NCBI GenBank assembly: GCA_010909725.1
Contig: JAACMV010000024.1
Coordinates: 1,426,001-1,490,000 of the forward strand
DNA: 64,000 bases
Direction of reading: 5' to 3'
Source of the DNA: Picochlorum sp. 'celeri'
Lineage: Eukaryota > Chlorophyta > Trebouxiophyceae
Part shown: one piece after another, positions 9,304-20,319 of the stretch
How positions within the stretch are numbered: position 1 is the first letter of the stretch
How the letters are laid out: every line of letters starts with the position of its first letter
Translations under genes and position numbers: made by a program
Notes under the pieces: generated by a model
What the model was told of the DNA's origin: nothing
Seen by the model: only the letters and a program-made list of their open reading frames with translations
Databases searched by the model: none

Positions 9304-11801
9304 CTAGACGATTGATGATGCAGCCTGTGTAATGTCTGAGATATCTCTGAAGGTGAGGCATTCTCTGTCTAGGAGGAGTTTCTGTGCCAGGGTGAGGGCG
9401 CGGGTTTCGCATGCTGCCCTGTCATCTGCATTCGCGATGGTTTCAAAGTCTGCCACATGAGCGACACCTATTATCCTGCGAATAATAACACACCCAGCAA
9501 AGCCCACAATCTCCGTCCACAACTCCCTGAAAAAGTCCCTCTGCAGTGCCTGGAGGGCTCCTTTGTCCTTGGTAGAGGAAAATATCAGTTTATGGCATAG
9601 TCCTTCAGTCGGCGAGTCAATCGAGTCATTCCATTGAGAAATGAACTCTTCTTTGAATCCTTTCCAGATGGATTCAATGATGGATAGGAGCCATGCCTTT
9701 TGCTGGGTTCTGTCCTGTCCATCCTGTCGCGAAAGCCCATCAGCTGCAAAGTACGTCATAAGGAGGTTTGCGATGAATTTCCCGACATCGAATGCAATTG
9801 GCCCAACAAATGCAAATTCTGGATCGATGACAAATGTACTGTCCTCAGTCACCATGAGAGACCCTGTGTGAAAATCTCCATGCACAAGGGCTTCTTGCTT
9901 TGATAGAAAGACTGCCTTCATGTGTGTAGCTTCTGCTTTCAGTGCGTCATTGGATTGGATCTCTGCAACAATGGCGTCCAACTGTGGTGATGTATGTTTG
10001 TTATTTTTAGCCTGATAGTATGGATCTGTAAAGATGACCTGCTCTGTCAACCCACAAAGTTCCTTGTTTGAAAACCTTTTTGCTAGTTGTCTGAACTCTT
10101 TTCCTCCCATGGCAATGCATGACGTTTTGAACAGTGTCCGAGATAAAAACAAGACAATGTGCTCGGCAAGCAGAGGGTACTGTTTTCCTTGGATCAAACC
10201 GTCTCGGAGCGTCACATGAGGAGGCGCAATGTACTGCATGACCAAAACCTTGCCATCAGCATCAAAATGCAAAACAGCTGGCACATGGTGGGGGCACAAT
10301 CTACCCTGCTCTACCAATGCATCCGCCTCAATCCGGGATCTATTCTGTGATAGTGGCCAATCAGAGCCAATGACTCGGACAAATGGAGGCGCTTGCTTGA
10401 TGCATACGGATCCACTTGGTCCTGTGACAATGTAGACGTAGTTGAGGTTGCCGTCTCCGACTTCTCTAACCTCCCATTCGTCCTGAGACTCCACATCTCC
10501 TACATGTATCGACAAGTGAGGTCTTGAAGACACATATTGTTTCGCATCTGACGGGGTAATTTCCTTAAAATTGACCGCCATGGTGTCTCCTGCAAGATCA
10601 CCAATATCAACAGAGTCCTCTGTGGACGTCACCTTGTGCATCGATGCATCCTGCCCAAGCATCCACGTCCTCAACTGATATCCAGACACCCGTGGTGCCA
10701 TGCCTTTTTCTGTAATAATTCCTTCAATTAGCGCTGCAGGGGTCACATCAAACGATGGATTCCAGACTGGCAACTCTGCAGCAACTCGCTCCCCTCTAAA
10801 ATGTGTCACCTGCATGATGGCTAGCGTGATGATTTGTATGTATACACCTCCACAACCCGACATATACGTACCTCTTCTGGACTGCGCTGTTCGATAGGAA
10901 TCAATGTCCCATTATCGAGATCAACATCAATGGTCGTGGTTGGTGCAGCAATAAAAAAGGGAATGTTGTGATATGCCGCCGCCACAGCAATGTTGAACGT
11001 CCCAATCTTGTTCGCAGTATCACCATTCGCAGCAATCCTATCCGCACCAACAACAACGGCATCAACTTTATTACTCCGCATCAACGCAGCGACTGCAGAA
11101 TCGCACACCAGCGTCCCTGGCATATTATCCATGGCAATCTCAAACGCCGTCAACCTTGCACCTTGATTATACGGACGAGTCTCCGTACAATACACATGGT
11201 TCAAATACCCCTTCTCATGCAACGCACGAACAACTCCAAGCGCTGTTCCATACCCTGCTGTCGCCAAACTCCCCGTATTGCAGTGGGTCAGCACACAAAT
11301 CTTCCCATGCCCACCCCTTCCTCGAGCCTTTGCAGCCTCCATCAGGGCCTCTGCACCGTACCCACCCATCATTCTATTCGCCCTCACATCCTCATTCAGC
11401 ATATCTTCCGCAGCCCTCACAACCGCCATGGCCACACTCGGTCCATCCGCACCAGGCCGAACTGCCTCAACAGCCACCACGTCGTTCAATTGCTTGACAG
11501 CAATAAACAAATTCACTGCCGTCGGTCTGCTCGTCTCCAAATACGACAACCTCTCTTCTACAACGCATTTTGCAGCGTCTGCCGTATCAAACTGCTCCCC
11601 TCCCCCTCCATTCACCAATTCCACTGCAAGACTGAGAACTCCAGCAATGGCAATGGCAGGAGCACCTCGAACGCTCATCTCCCGTATCGCCTTCCAACCA
11701 TCATCTACCGTACGGATATCAATCCATTCAATCTCTAAAGGCAATCGACGTTGCTCTAATAGCTGCAAAGAGCCTCTCGTGTAACGAAGCGACTCGACCA
11801 T
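9304..11801 (-). CDS. bifunctional methylthioribose-1-phosphate isomerase / methylthioribose kinase (MTNA-MTNK fusion)
   Basis: Two exons: 11801-10872 and 10809-9304, intron 10871-10810 (62 nt, GTACGT to CAG), phase 0, giving 811 residues. Residues 1 to about 365 are MtnA: GAPAIAIAG, THCNTGSLATAGYGTALG, ETRPYNQGARLTAFE, VVGADRIAANGDTANKIGT and, after the splice, VWNPSFDVTPAALI plus the GIITEKG end. The rest is MtnK: nucleotide loop VGDGNLNYVY, catalytic HGDFHTGSLMV and DPEFAFVGPIAFDVGKF. The kinase phosphorylates methylthioribose and the isomerase converts methylthioribose-1-phosphate to methylthioribulose-1-phosphate, so one polypeptide would carry two consecutive steps of the methionine salvage (Yang) cycle. 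The isomerase half comes first although it acts second. No stop lies between the two domains once the intron is removed. Confidence 0.92.
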
Positions 11802-12567
11802 GCTTATTTCCAGGAATACTAGTCAATAGCCTGCCTCTTGCCTCCTTGTGTGCTCCGATCTCAGCCCCTACAGTCCGTGATCACTACACTACCCTATCAA
11901 ATCACATATATATACCAGTGCAGGACGACGAATGAATACCTGGTGCTATTTGGTAATAATTTTCTTCTTCTTATTCAAGGAATATTCGAATCTTTGGTGT
12001 CGTGTGCCATGGTGATCATTTCTTTTTCCACGCGTCACGACAGCCCCGATATCGCCGAGCGATTCAGATCAGCACCACAACTACCACACTATGCTCATAT
12101 ACCGCGAGTCCAGCCTTTTTTACGCCAAACACGACACGTGATCACAGATGCGTTTTTCTCAGCCAGTCGTTTAGAAAGCGCGCCTCATCTGATCCTCATG
12201 GGCCGAATCAACTTCCGTCAGGGTTGGAGTTACTCTGATCGCCCATCAACGCACCCCTCTGATGGGACATAAAAATCAACTAGTTGTAGAAAATTCTAGG
12301 GCATGGCGGACGATACCTTTTGGTACTTCCCAGGAATTGTGAGACAGGTTATGCCATACATTATTTACCAAAACAATTGCATGCGCGTTGTAGTAAAATT
12401 GGAATCAATTACAACGCATATGGCATTGTAGTACCTTGGGACTAGTCCATTTCCTTGTCGACGTTGTAGAACAAGAGGGAACGACACACGAGCTTGTTAC
12501 CCGTGCTTGACTGCATTTATTCGGTACTATTACGCATATACTGCATTGTTGAATACTTTGGGGAAGA
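11802..12567. other. intergenic region between divergent genes
   Basis: About 770 bases between the leftward MTNA-MTNK gene and the rightward thioredoxin gene. A rightward open stretch at 11838-12272 lacks a good ATG at its beginning and any recognisable motif, so I do not call a gene. Both promoters should lie here. Confidence 0.45.
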
Positions 12568-13230
12568 ATGTATTGTCATCGTGTTGGTACCACTGTAAAC
12601 CTGGTGTCAGCTGGTGGCTCCCGTGTCATATCAGCCTCTGCTGCTCCGAATCAGGTGGAACCTCCTGCGACACGGAAAAGTACTGCTGCGAACAATGTGT
12701 TGCTGACGAAGAAGAGGCGACAGCCTCCCAAGGATCAGGAGACGAACACCTTGCCTGTGGCTGAACCTGTGACAGAGGCCAGGAGGCAACTGGAACTGGA
12801 AGTGCAAGCATTGTTGCGCAAGGAGAAGGAAAAAGAGAGCAAATGGATTCGTCAGGGTGACATTCCAGAAAACATCGTGTTTGTGGAATCGAAAGAGCAG
12901 TTGAAAAAGCTGGTGATGCAGAATGTGCATGCAGCTGTTGTTGTTGACTTTTTCTCTGCTGAATGCCACGCGTGCAAGTCCATGTGGCCGAAAATAAAGC
13001 AGTTGGCGGAACAAAATGAGTCCGTTTTGTTCGCAAAAATAAACACATCCGAGCCAGGGATGGCGGAGATTGCTGATGGGCTGAATGTGTCCAAGCTGCC
13101 ATGGTTTCTCATCTTCCAAGGGGAGGGAGACATGGTGGCGTCCTTTACTGCGAATTTGAAAACATTTAACGTCCTTCGTACGGAAGTGTCTCTTGCAAAA
13201 GAGCGTGCGGAAGAGTCGTGCTGCTGTTGA
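12568..13230 (+). CDS. atypical Cys/His-type thioredoxin (ACHT-like), probably plastid
   Basis: A 220-residue protein. The N-terminal 50 residues are rich in Ser/Ala/Arg/Thr with few acids, like a transit peptide. A charged helical stretch (about 65-95) leads into a thioredoxin fold: VVVDFFSAECHACKSMWPKI with the redox pair in C-H-A-C instead of WCGPC, then FAKINTSE and the cis-Pro loop SKLPWFLIF. This matches the ACHT group of chloroplast thioredoxin-like proteins, which relay oxidising signals from 2-Cys peroxiredoxin to metabolic targets. The protein ends SCCC, three terminal cysteines, which is unusual and could be lipidated or redox active. ATG 12568 is the first in frame; an upstream exon cannot be excluded. 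Confidence 0.85.
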   Translation: MYCHRVGTTVNLVSAGGSRVISASAAPNQVEPPATRKSTAANNVLLTKKRRQPPKDQETNTLPVAEPVTEARRQLELEVQALLRKEKEKESKWIRQGDIPENIVFVESKEQLKKLVMQNVHAAVVVDFFSAECHACKSMWPKIKQLAEQNESVLFAKINTSEPGMAEIADGLNVSKLPWFLIFQGEGDMVASFTANLKTFNVLRTEVSLAKERAEESCCC

Positions 13231-13572
13231 ATGATGATATTACTATATTGTTGGTCAGTCTGGTTTTCCAAACTACGGGACTCATAGTGTAGTACACTGA
13301 TGGTCTGCACAGTGCAGCCAATTTTGGTGCGTGTACTATGAGTCATGGTATCCGTAGGACAGATTTGATTGTTGTTGATGCGTGGGATTGGTGTCTACCA
13401 TCCATATGGAGATGTGGACAAGAGCTGTTGTGGTCCATCCCATCCACGTTTCTGTACAGTACCGTGTATTCTCATATACCATGAATAAATAAAATTTCAT
13501 TTCAGATATATACTACCACGTGTAAAAGGTTATACGTATGGCATTGTTGTTGTAACCCTTGCATGTTGTGCC
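13231..13572. other. intergenic region
   Basis: About 340 bases between two rightward genes. A/T-rich 3' flank and promoter of the DEAD-box gene; no other feature seen. Confidence 0.45.
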
Positions 13573-14949
13573 ATGGAGAATGGAACTGACTCTGGCCTGG
13601 GCCAGGTGCAGCTGTTTGCTACGAATGTTAGGAGAAAGACGAAAAAGAGAAAGGTTGAACCAGAATCATCCGCTGAAGCATCGAAAGAGGTGTTGCGAGT
13701 GGACTCGCATGCACATGCGGATGCACATGATGACGCACGTTTCAGCGATCTTGGTCTATCTGAGTGGTTGGAGAAGGTCTGTTCTGATTTAGGTATAGTT
13801 GAGCCAACTCCTGTACAGAAAGGGTGCATACCTGCTATTTTACAGGGTCGGGATGTGATTGGTGTGGCTCAGACAGGGAGTGGGAAAACTGCTGCCTTTG
13901 CACTACCAGTGCTGCATACCCTTGCGAAAAATCCGTATGGGGTGTATAATCTCGTTCTTACGCCAACCAGAGAATTGGCATTCCAAATTGCGGATCAATA
14001 TAGGGCGTTTGGAACTGGTCAAACAGTCAGGGTGAGTGTGATTGTTGGGGGTTTGAATTCTCAGGATCAGTCCAAGGAGTTGATGCAGAGACCGCATGTA
14101 GTGATTGCGACACCTGGGAGATTGCAGGATTTGATAGAACGTGATGCCTCTCTGGCGGATTGTTTTCGACGGACGTCATTTCTGATACTGGATGAAGCTG
14201 ATCGGTTGTTGGATGAGTCTTTCGAGTCTGCCTTGGATACCATCCTATCTGCCCTTCCCGCCAAACGGCAGACGCTTTTGTTCAGTGCTACAATGACGGA
14301 GACACTAATTACATTGCAAAAGTCTTTGTTGCAAAATGCATACGTGTTTGAAGCCTATTCTGGTCTGAAGACAGCATCTGGGTTGAAGGAGGAGTTTACA
14401 TTGGTGCCTGCCAAAGTGAAAGAGGTGTATTTGACATACTTGTTGCGGCATTTGGACGACTTTGACGTGCGAAGTTGTATCGTGTTTGCTGGAACCCGTA
14501 AATCGTGCGAAAATCTTGCATTAGTATTGTCCGAATTGGAGATTCAGGTTGCTCCGTTGCATTCAGGGCTGGCACAGAGGAATAGAATGGCGTCGTTAGA
14601 TCGTTTCAGGAGTGGTAGAGTATCCATCTTGTTGGCCACAGATGTCGCATCTAGAGGACTTGATATTCCAGAGGTGGATTTGGTGGTCAACTTTGATCTG
14701 CCCAAGTTGGCAAGTGACTATGTGCATCGAGTTGGTAGGACTGCTCGTGCTGGTGGGGAGGGATGGTCATTGTCGTTTGTGTCTCAATACGATATCGAAC
14801 TTCTCAAATCAATAGAATCTCTCACAGGAAATGAAATGACGAAATACGAGATGAATGAAAAGGACGTTCTCAAGGGTCTCTCCGAAGTATACAGTGCAAC
14901 AAGGATTGCACGGATGAAGGCAGCTGATCAAAAAAGGCGCAATGAATAA
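13573..14949 (+). CDS. DDX49: DEAD-box RNA helicase, DDX49/Dbp8 type
   Basis: A 458-residue helicase. N-terminal 55 residues are basic then acidic/His-containing; the Q motif region reads FSDLGLSEWL and PTPVQKGCIPAIL. Motif I AQTGSGKT, Ia PTRELAFQ, Ib TPGRLQDL, II DEAD (LDEADRLLD), III SAT, IV IVFAGTRKSCE, V ATDVASRGLDIP and VI HRVGRTARAG are all present. The length and the motif-II context (DEADRLLDESFE) fit DDX49/Dbp8, a nucleolar helicase needed for early 18S rRNA processing in the small-subunit processome. Assignment within the DEAD-box family is from memory of these patterns. The gene ends 13 nt before the convergent 2H phosphoesterase. Confidence 0.93.
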   Translation: MENGTDSGLGQVQLFATNVRRKTKKRKVEPESSAEASKEVLRVDSHAHADAHDDARFSDLGLSEWLEKVCSDLGIVEPTPVQKGCIPAILQGRDVIGVAQTGSGKTAAFALPVLHTLAKNPYGVYNLVLTPTRELAFQIADQYRAFGTGQTVRVSVIVGGLNSQDQSKELMQRPHVVIATPGRLQDLIERDASLADCFRRTSFLILDEADRLLDESFESALDTILSALPAKRQTLLFSATMTETLITLQKSLLQNAYVFEAYSGLKTASGLKEEFTLVPAKVKEVYLTYLLRHLDDFDVRSCIVFAGTRKSCENLALVLSELEIQVAPLHSGLAQRNRMASLDRFRSGRVSILLATDVASRGLDIPEVDLVVNFDLPKLASDYVHRVGRTARAGGEGWSLSFVSQYDIELLKSIESLTGNEMTKYEMNEKDVLKGLSEVYSATRIARMKAADQKRRNE

Positions 14950-14961
14950 AATGAATACCCG

Positions 14962-15783
14962 TCATGAATTGCCATCATAGAAGCTCTCCTGTGCTATTAT
15001 TTTGTAATATTCTCCCTTTTTCCTACCATGCATAGAGCATACCTGTAGTCGATCCAACGCAATTGATTCTCCAACCATCTGCTCTGGTAAAACAAGCATG
15101 TCATCGGCAATGCTGTCAAATTTGTAGGTCCACCAATTGCGAACAGAGCCCTTGAGTAAAGAGCACTTGGCAATTGTCATGTGAGGTGTAAAATGTCCTG
15201 AATCTATCCATATCGAGTCCTGACGTGCCTCTCGTGCTGTTGATACCATACTGCTCTCTGTCGATGATGAAGCCTCCTCTTCATCCATTGCCTGGGAGTC
15301 TGGTGTTGTTGATGATGTGTCAGCATCAGTCTCGCCATCAATCGATGGAGCAATACTCTCAAAATGCGGTCTCACGCAATGATATATATCCCTCAGCATT
15401 TTCTCTGAATCTTCGGTCGGTTTCATGTAGAGCACTGATTTCCGAAATGATTGAATGCCACTAAACTCCACAGGCTGCAGAGCAACAGACCCTTGAACCG
15501 ATTTCACCGACTTTTTGAGCGCTTCTTCCACCTGCTGTATCATCTCTTGGTCCTTACCAATTCTCATAACACCAAGAGTGATATGTATCGTGTTTGGATC
15601 GACCAGTGTCCCCTTCAGATGGGGATATTTTTCAATCAGAGTTGCCTGAAGGTGGTCGACAGCCTGTCGACAGCGGGTCTTATGTGCAAATGGAATCGCG
15701 ATAAAGCAATCAGGTCTCGTCTTTGGTTTTCTAGGTTGTTTTGTTAATTTTTGCTTCATTTTTATTTCCATTCTTCTCGCCAT
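14962..15783 (-). CDS. 2H phosphoesterase-like protein (AKAP7/ligT-like fold)
   Basis: A 273-residue protein with two His-x-Thr-type motifs of the 2H phosphoesterase superfamily: NTIHITLGVM (about residue 66) and FTPHMTIAK (about 199). The start DCFIAIPF and the LQPVEFSGIQSF strand resemble the AKAP7 (AKAP18) central domain, known from animals to bind or cleave 2',5'-linked or cyclic nucleotides and 2'-phosphates. An acidic/Ser-rich insert (about 145-185) separates the halves. The N-terminus is very basic (Lys-rich), consistent with nuclear localisation. The physiological substrate is unknown. It converges on the DEAD-box gene with almost no spacer. Confidence 0.83.
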   Translation of the reverse strand: MARRMEIKMKQKLTKQPRKPKTRPDCFIAIPFAHKTRCRQAVDHLQATLIEKYPHLKGTLVDPNTIHITLGVMRIGKDQEMIQQVEEALKKSVKSVQGSVALQPVEFSGIQSFRKSVLYMKPTEDSEKMLRDIYHCVRPHFESIAPSIDGETDADTSSTTPDSQAMDEEEASSSTESSMVSTAREARQDSIWIDSGHFTPHMTIAKCSLLKGSVRNWWTYKFDSIADDMLVLPEQMVGESIALDRLQVCSMHGRKKGEYYKIIAQESFYDGNS

Positions 15784-16301
15784 AGTGCAGCGTATTGAGA
15801 ATTGGAAAGCAGCCTTGCTTGGGGGCCATCATGTACTAGGGCTAGAAATTTCTATGGTATCTAGACATGCTGCATCAAAAGATGCCGTGAGTGGTTGATG
15901 AAAACGAAAATAATCTTACAACAAAATGATATTGTGCATAAAAGAATGTCATTGATAGCTCATCCAGAGCTCCTCAAACAACACTGCACTCTGACCTCTA
16001 CAGTGAAAACACAAAAACAAGCTAAAAATGGGTAATAAAACAAATGGTCGTCCGTATCCGTGACGGGATCTATCAATGGTACGATCTTTTCTCATCTTTT
16101 CGGTTTTTGAGAGATGCCGTAATAGCACTCAATCTACAATACACCTGTATGGTTCTAATGTACATGTTGATCCATCCCAACGATCGATTCCAGCTGGGAT
16201 TGCTGTAATTCTCTCTTCATTGCATCAGTGTATACAATCTCTGTCGTTGTACTGTATCGTCTGTATTCTAGCATATCATCTGAGTTTCTAGTCATTCATA
16301 T
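15784..16301. other. intergenic region
   Basis: About 520 bases upstream of the 2H phosphoesterase and downstream of the GATA gene, both leftward. A 71-codon rightward frame at 16076-16291 has no recognisable content. I see no RNA gene. Confidence 0.45.
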
Positions 16302-18248
16302 TTATGAATGTGTATGCTTCTGAGCTGGTGCCCCATATGGCACATTTTGACCTGATGATACTGGAGGAGGTATCCAGGAGTACTGCCCCTTGAACCCAGT
16401 GGAACTTAAAAATGGGGGGCTAAATGTCTGAGTTGCGCCAGATTGAGAGCCTGACAATCCATATGCACCGGCAATGACATCATGTGCTGCCCTAGGATAT
16501 GAATCATGCATCCTATAGCCCTCTGCTGGTCTCCTGGGCACTTTTGGTGACCTCATGATTGGCCTGGTATCAAACGCACTGTGCCCAATCTGACGGAGTG
16601 TCTCCATCCTTTCCATCGACGCTGCGCTTCTCTCAGACCGTGGACCCTTGAAGAACGTTGCCACCATGGGTTCATCACGTGGAGCTTTGACTGGCTTTGG
16701 GGTAGTCACTGGGCGATTGACACCGTGTGTCTTCCGGTAAATACCGCAAGCATTGCATAGAATCACTCCAGTGTCTTTATCTTTCCGCCACAAGGGTGTC
16801 TGTTGAGTTCCACAATTCTCACACGTCTGCGTTGCATTCTTGCTGGTGTTTGGGCCAGAATGATATGTAGTAGATTCTCTTCTGGCAACATGCGTGCTAC
16901 CAGCCTCTTTCTTATCACCTTCTCCCACGTCAGCGTACAGTCGAACTGTTCCCCAATTCTCTCCAGTCACTTCATCCTTCATTGCAGCCTGCTTGAGCGA
17001 CCACAGCCCCTTGATTGCCCCATCAACATCAAACCCAGTGGGAACAGTTGTGATCAATCGATCAATCAATTCACCTCTCATCTTCTCGGTACTCTCCTCC
17101 GAGCTGACAACCCCACTAAAGTCTGAATCGGCATCTGTTCCTTCGAGGGAACGTGGTTTTCTTGGCCTAGAGGACCTCCGGGATGCACGCTGAGCTGGCT
17201 CCTGGCTTGGCACATCCTGTGCCACCAATGCTCTCAAGGCAGCATGCGCTGCTTGGTGAGCACCCCCAGATCCGAGCATTTTTGCGGTTATACTTCCCCC
17301 AGGCAACGTTTCCTTCTTTGCACTTTTACCAGGACTTGACTGCGCCAGAGACACTGGTCTATGACGCCCATGGTTCTTGTAGTATATCCCACATGCATTG
17401 CACATGATGATATTCAGCGTTTTATCCTTCCTCCATAAAGGCGTCGATGTCGTTCCACAATTATAGCACACTTTTGCTTGTGGTTCATTGCCACGTTCCT
17501 GCGCTACTAACCCTGGCTGTGCAACATGCTCTGGCTCTGGCTTGACCTGCTTTTCTGGTCTGCTTGAAGCCTCCACGAACAAGGCTGACAACCCACGCTT
17601 CTTTGACGTCGGGGACATCATACCTTCTTGTTCAGCCTCCACATCCTTCATATTCACCAGAAATTCTGGCAAATCCAAAGCTTTTACGGTTCCTTGTCGT
17701 CCCAGCATGATCACCAGGCTCTCCACAAAGTTCTCCGCATCCACATATCCATCTTTGAACAACACAAGAATGCTCGACACTGCCTGTGCATACTCTTTTG
17801 TTAAAATCTTATCAGCCATCTTTTGCACCCGTTTGAGCCTGTTTGCATTCATCAGGAACCGAATAGACAACTGCCGGGTTCTCTTGCTCAGCAACATATC
17901 CCACGTCATCCCACGCAGCCGTTCATCATGCCCATATGGAAGCTCATCAGTACCAGATATGTGTGACAAGTACTCTGCCACGCGCTGCTCACCAGCCCGC
18001 TCGTGTGACACCCCCATCACTTGAGAAATCTTCTTCACATTGCTCGTGCCAAACGTAAACACAGCCAGCATGAACATCTGCTTCTGCGCATCATCCAACA
18101 GCAATGAAGCTCCCTCATTGTTATTATTGTTTCTTTCCTCTCCACCCTCCTCAACCACCTGAGCAACATGGTTATTGATCAACATGTCATGTCCAACCTC
18201 ACCCCGTTGACCACCTGCCTGCTCTTCTATTGGATGCGAGGTGGTCAT
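16302..18248 (-). CDS. transcription factor with two GATA zinc fingers
   Basis: Start set at ATG 18248 ([10 protein letters not shown]), 648 residues. The frame is open another 60 codons to an ATG at 18428, but that segment is Cys/Trp-rich and looks like 5' UTR. Two class-IV GATA fingers with CX2CX18CX2C spacing are present: [16 protein letters not shown]...[16 protein letters not shown] near residue 260 and [16 protein letters not shown]...[16 protein letters not shown] near residue 477. A Lys/Arg-rich region ([13 protein letters not shown]) between them could be a nuclear localisation signal. The N-terminal 200 residues contain a helical, [18 protein letters not shown] region without a clear family. 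GATA factors bind (A/T)GATA(A/G); in fungi and algae two-finger types often regulate nitrogen or light responses, but the target set is unknown here. Confidence 0.93.
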   Translation of the reverse strand: MTTSHPIEEQAGGQRGEVGHDMLINNHVAQVVEEGGEERNNNNNEGASLLLDDAQKQMFMLAVFTFGTSNVKKISQVMGVSHERAGEQRVAEYLSHISGTDELPYGHDERLRGMTWDMLLSKRTRQLSIRFLMNANRLKRVQKMADKILTKEYAQAVSSILVLFKDGYVDAENFVESLVIMLGRQGTVKALDLPEFLVNMKDVEAEQEGMMSPTSKKRGLSALFVEASSRPEKQVKPEPEHVAQPGLVAQERGNEPQAKVCYNCGTTSTPLWRKDKTLNIIMCNACGIYYKNHGRHRPVSLAQSSPGKSAKKETLPGGSITAKMLGSGGAHQAAHAALRALVAQDVPSQEPAQRASRRSSRPRKPRSLEGTDADSDFSGVVSSEESTEKMRGELIDRLITTVPTGFDVDGAIKGLWSLKQAAMKDEVTGENWGTVRLYADVGEGDKKEAGSTHVARRESTTYHSGPNTSKNATQTCENCGTQQTPLWRKDKDTGVILCNACGIYRKTHGVNRPVTTPKPVKAPRDEPMVATFFKGPRSERSAASMERMETLRQIGHSAFDTRPIMRSPKVPRRPAEGYRMHDSYPRAAHDVIAGAYGLSGSQSGATQTFSPPFLSSTGFKGQYSWIPPPVSSGQNVPYGAPAQKHTHS

Positions 18249-19038
18249 TGCGACTATATCCTTTCCTTGAATATCCACGCTGTTGTTCGTCTTCGTTGTC
18301 TTCTTAATATACACTGTAAAACCTATTCGACAGTGCCAAATACCAATCAAACAACAACACCAGTATGCTTTTCCTTCTATACCAACGTTGTGACTTCTGA
18401 TACCGAGTAAATCAAATCTGTTCTGCATATATACACATAAATATCGTCATTAGAATTCACATCGACCATACAACCCAGCGTTTCCGGGCACGTGTGGTTC
18501 CCTCCCTCTCGTCGAACCACTCAAACCCACCCTCTCCAACCACACACCATCGCATTCACACCGTCAATGTAAAAAACATACTGAATGACATACTGTAATC
18601 AAAACAATACACACAATACAAGACGAGGTGTCTTGGAAGCCCGATCCCGATTCCGAACTGGACAGTATCCAATCGAGCACGCGTAGGAGGGAAGGAAAAC
18701 CACGTCTTCGCATGCACATCTGACCACATACCTTTCACGATTATTATTTTTAGTATACAATGTAATTGGTATGGAGGTTGTGTATCCATGGAACATGTGA
18801 TGAACGCGCTTGCTCGTGGACTACCGGTGGGGCGATGATCGGAGTATCGTAGTATTCGGTCAAGCAAGGTGTTTGATGGGGGTGTATTGTAGGGTTGTAG
18901 CTTCCGGACCGGGAGGAAATGATGCGTGACGTGGACGTGTTTGACTTCCGACAGTCCGACTGTCGAAGGTTCTAGAAGATTCCAATCGATTCTCGAATTC
19001 TAGGTCTGGTTACAATGTGTATGACTAGGAAGGTGATT
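18249..19038. other. intergenic region
   Basis: About 790 bases, the largest gap near here, between the E2 gene's 3' end and the GATA gene's coding start. It contains the GATA gene's 5' region (its frame stays open to 18428) and several purine/pyrimidine tracts. Short leftward frames at 18556-18867 lack homology. Confidence 0.45.
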
Positions 19039-20190
19039 CTACACGTCAAGTAAGAGCCTCCTTGGGTCTTCAATGATTTCCTTGATCCTCTTCAAAAATG
19101 TGACTGCCTCTCGTCCATCCACCAGTCTGTGGTCGTAGGTGAGAGCTAAATACATCATGGGGCGGGGGACAACCTGGCCATCCACCACTGCAGGTCTCAT
19201 CTTGGTTGCATGCATGCCCAGGATCGCACTTTGTGGGGGGTTGATGATTGGTGTTCCCATCAGACTACCGAATACACCACCATTGCTAATGGTGAATGTG
19301 CCTCCAGCCATCTCGTCGATGGATAATGTTCCATCTCTCGCTTTTCTTCCCATCTCGTTGATGGTTTTCTCCACGTCTGCAAATGACATGGTGTCTACAT
19401 CTCTCAGGACTGGGACAACCAATCCTTTGGGCGTTGCCACTGCCACAGACACGTCATAGTAGTCTCTGTAGATGATGTCGTCATCTTCGATGACACCATT
19501 CACGGCAGGGACCAGCTCTAACGCATTTGCGGCTGCTTTCACAAAGGCTGACATGAACCCTAGCTTGACACCATGGCGCTCTAAGAATTCCTCCTTGTAT
19601 TCATTCCTCATGGCCATGAGGTTTGTCATGTCAACTTCGTTGAATGTTGTCAACATGGCATATGTGTTCTGTGCTCCTTTCAGACGTTCTGCGATTCTTT
19701 TGCGTAACCTCGTCATTTTCACGCGTCGTTCAGATCGTAGACCACCCTGCTGCACAGCTGCTGGGGTTGGGGTGGCAGGAGCCTGCTTCTGCTCTTGCTT
19801 CGGCGCAGACGCCTGAGGAGGAGGAGAAGAAGTCTGCTTCTGTTTCTTTGGTTCTTCTTGCTGTTTGGGAGGCTCTGGAGCCTCGCTTGCTTTTGCATTG
19901 TCATCAGACGATGATGATGATGCTTGACCAGCATCTGGTGTCTCCTCAACCTCGGCAAAAGCCTGACCCACCTCTACCGTATCACCCTCTGCAAAATGAA
20001 TCGCCTTTACAGTACCAGGGACTGATTTTTGGTATTTCACATCTATTGTCACCTTGTCAGTCTCCAACTGAGCAATCACATCATCTTCAACGACAACATC
20101 TCCTGGTTGCTTCAGAATAGCAGCCACAGTCCCCTCCGTAATAGATTCGGCCATAGGGGGCACCTCAATTGTCATGCTAGAGAATACCAT
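19039..20190 (-). CDS. dihydrolipoamide succinyltransferase, E2 of 2-oxoglutarate dehydrogenase
   Basis: A 383-residue protein. The lipoyl domain (residues about 5-80) begins [13 protein letters not shown] and carries the lipoylated Lys in [12 protein letters not shown] long Pro/Gln/Lys/Glu-rich linker (about 90-150) replaces the peripheral-subunit-binding domain, as in eukaryotic OGDH E2. The catalytic acyltransferase domain follows ([15 protein letters not shown], then [13 protein letters not shown]) with the active site [15 protein letters not shown]. It transfers the succinyl group to CoA in the TCA cycle inside mitochondria. Only about six residues precede the lipoyl domain at the ATG used, so no presequence is visible. 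The frame stays open some 40 codons upstream with Arg/Ser-rich content but no ATG, so a first exon may be missed. Confidence 0.93.
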   Translation of the reverse strand: MVFSSMTIEVPPMAESITEGTVAAILKQPGDVVVEDDVIAQLETDKVTIDVKYQKSVPGTVKAIHFAEGDTVEVGQAFAEVEETPDAGQASSSSSDDNAKASEAPEPPKQQEEPKKQKQTSSPPPQASAPKQEQKQAPATPTPAAVQQGGLRSERRVKMTRLRKRIAERLKGAQNTYAMLTTFNEVDMTNLMAMRNEYKEEFLERHGVKLGFMSAFVKAAANALELVPAVNGVIEDDDIIYRDYYDVSVAVATPKGLVVPVLRDVDTMSFADVEKTINEMGRKARDGTLSIDEMAGGTFTISNGGVFGSLMGTPIINPPQSAILGMHATKMRPAVVDGQVVPRPMMYLALTYDHRLVDGREAVTFLKRIKEIIEDPRRLLLDV

Positions 20191-20319
20191 GCGTGTGCCG
20201 CTTGTTATCGTCCGAGAAGGAAAAGACGGCCTGCCAATGGGGGTCCATTGTCCTTCTGATGACGAAGCAGGAGTCCAATACTCGCGGCACCATACCGTGC
20301 TATGTGCGATACCTCTACC

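Noticed and set aside
10968..11738. 256-codon rightward frame over MTNA
   Set aside because: Antisense to the conserved isomerase coding sequence; His/Arg/Ser-rich composition typical of a shadow frame.
11838..12272. 144-codon rightward frame between MTNA-MTNK and the thioredoxin
   Set aside because: Starts at TTG, low-complexity composition and no recognisable domain.
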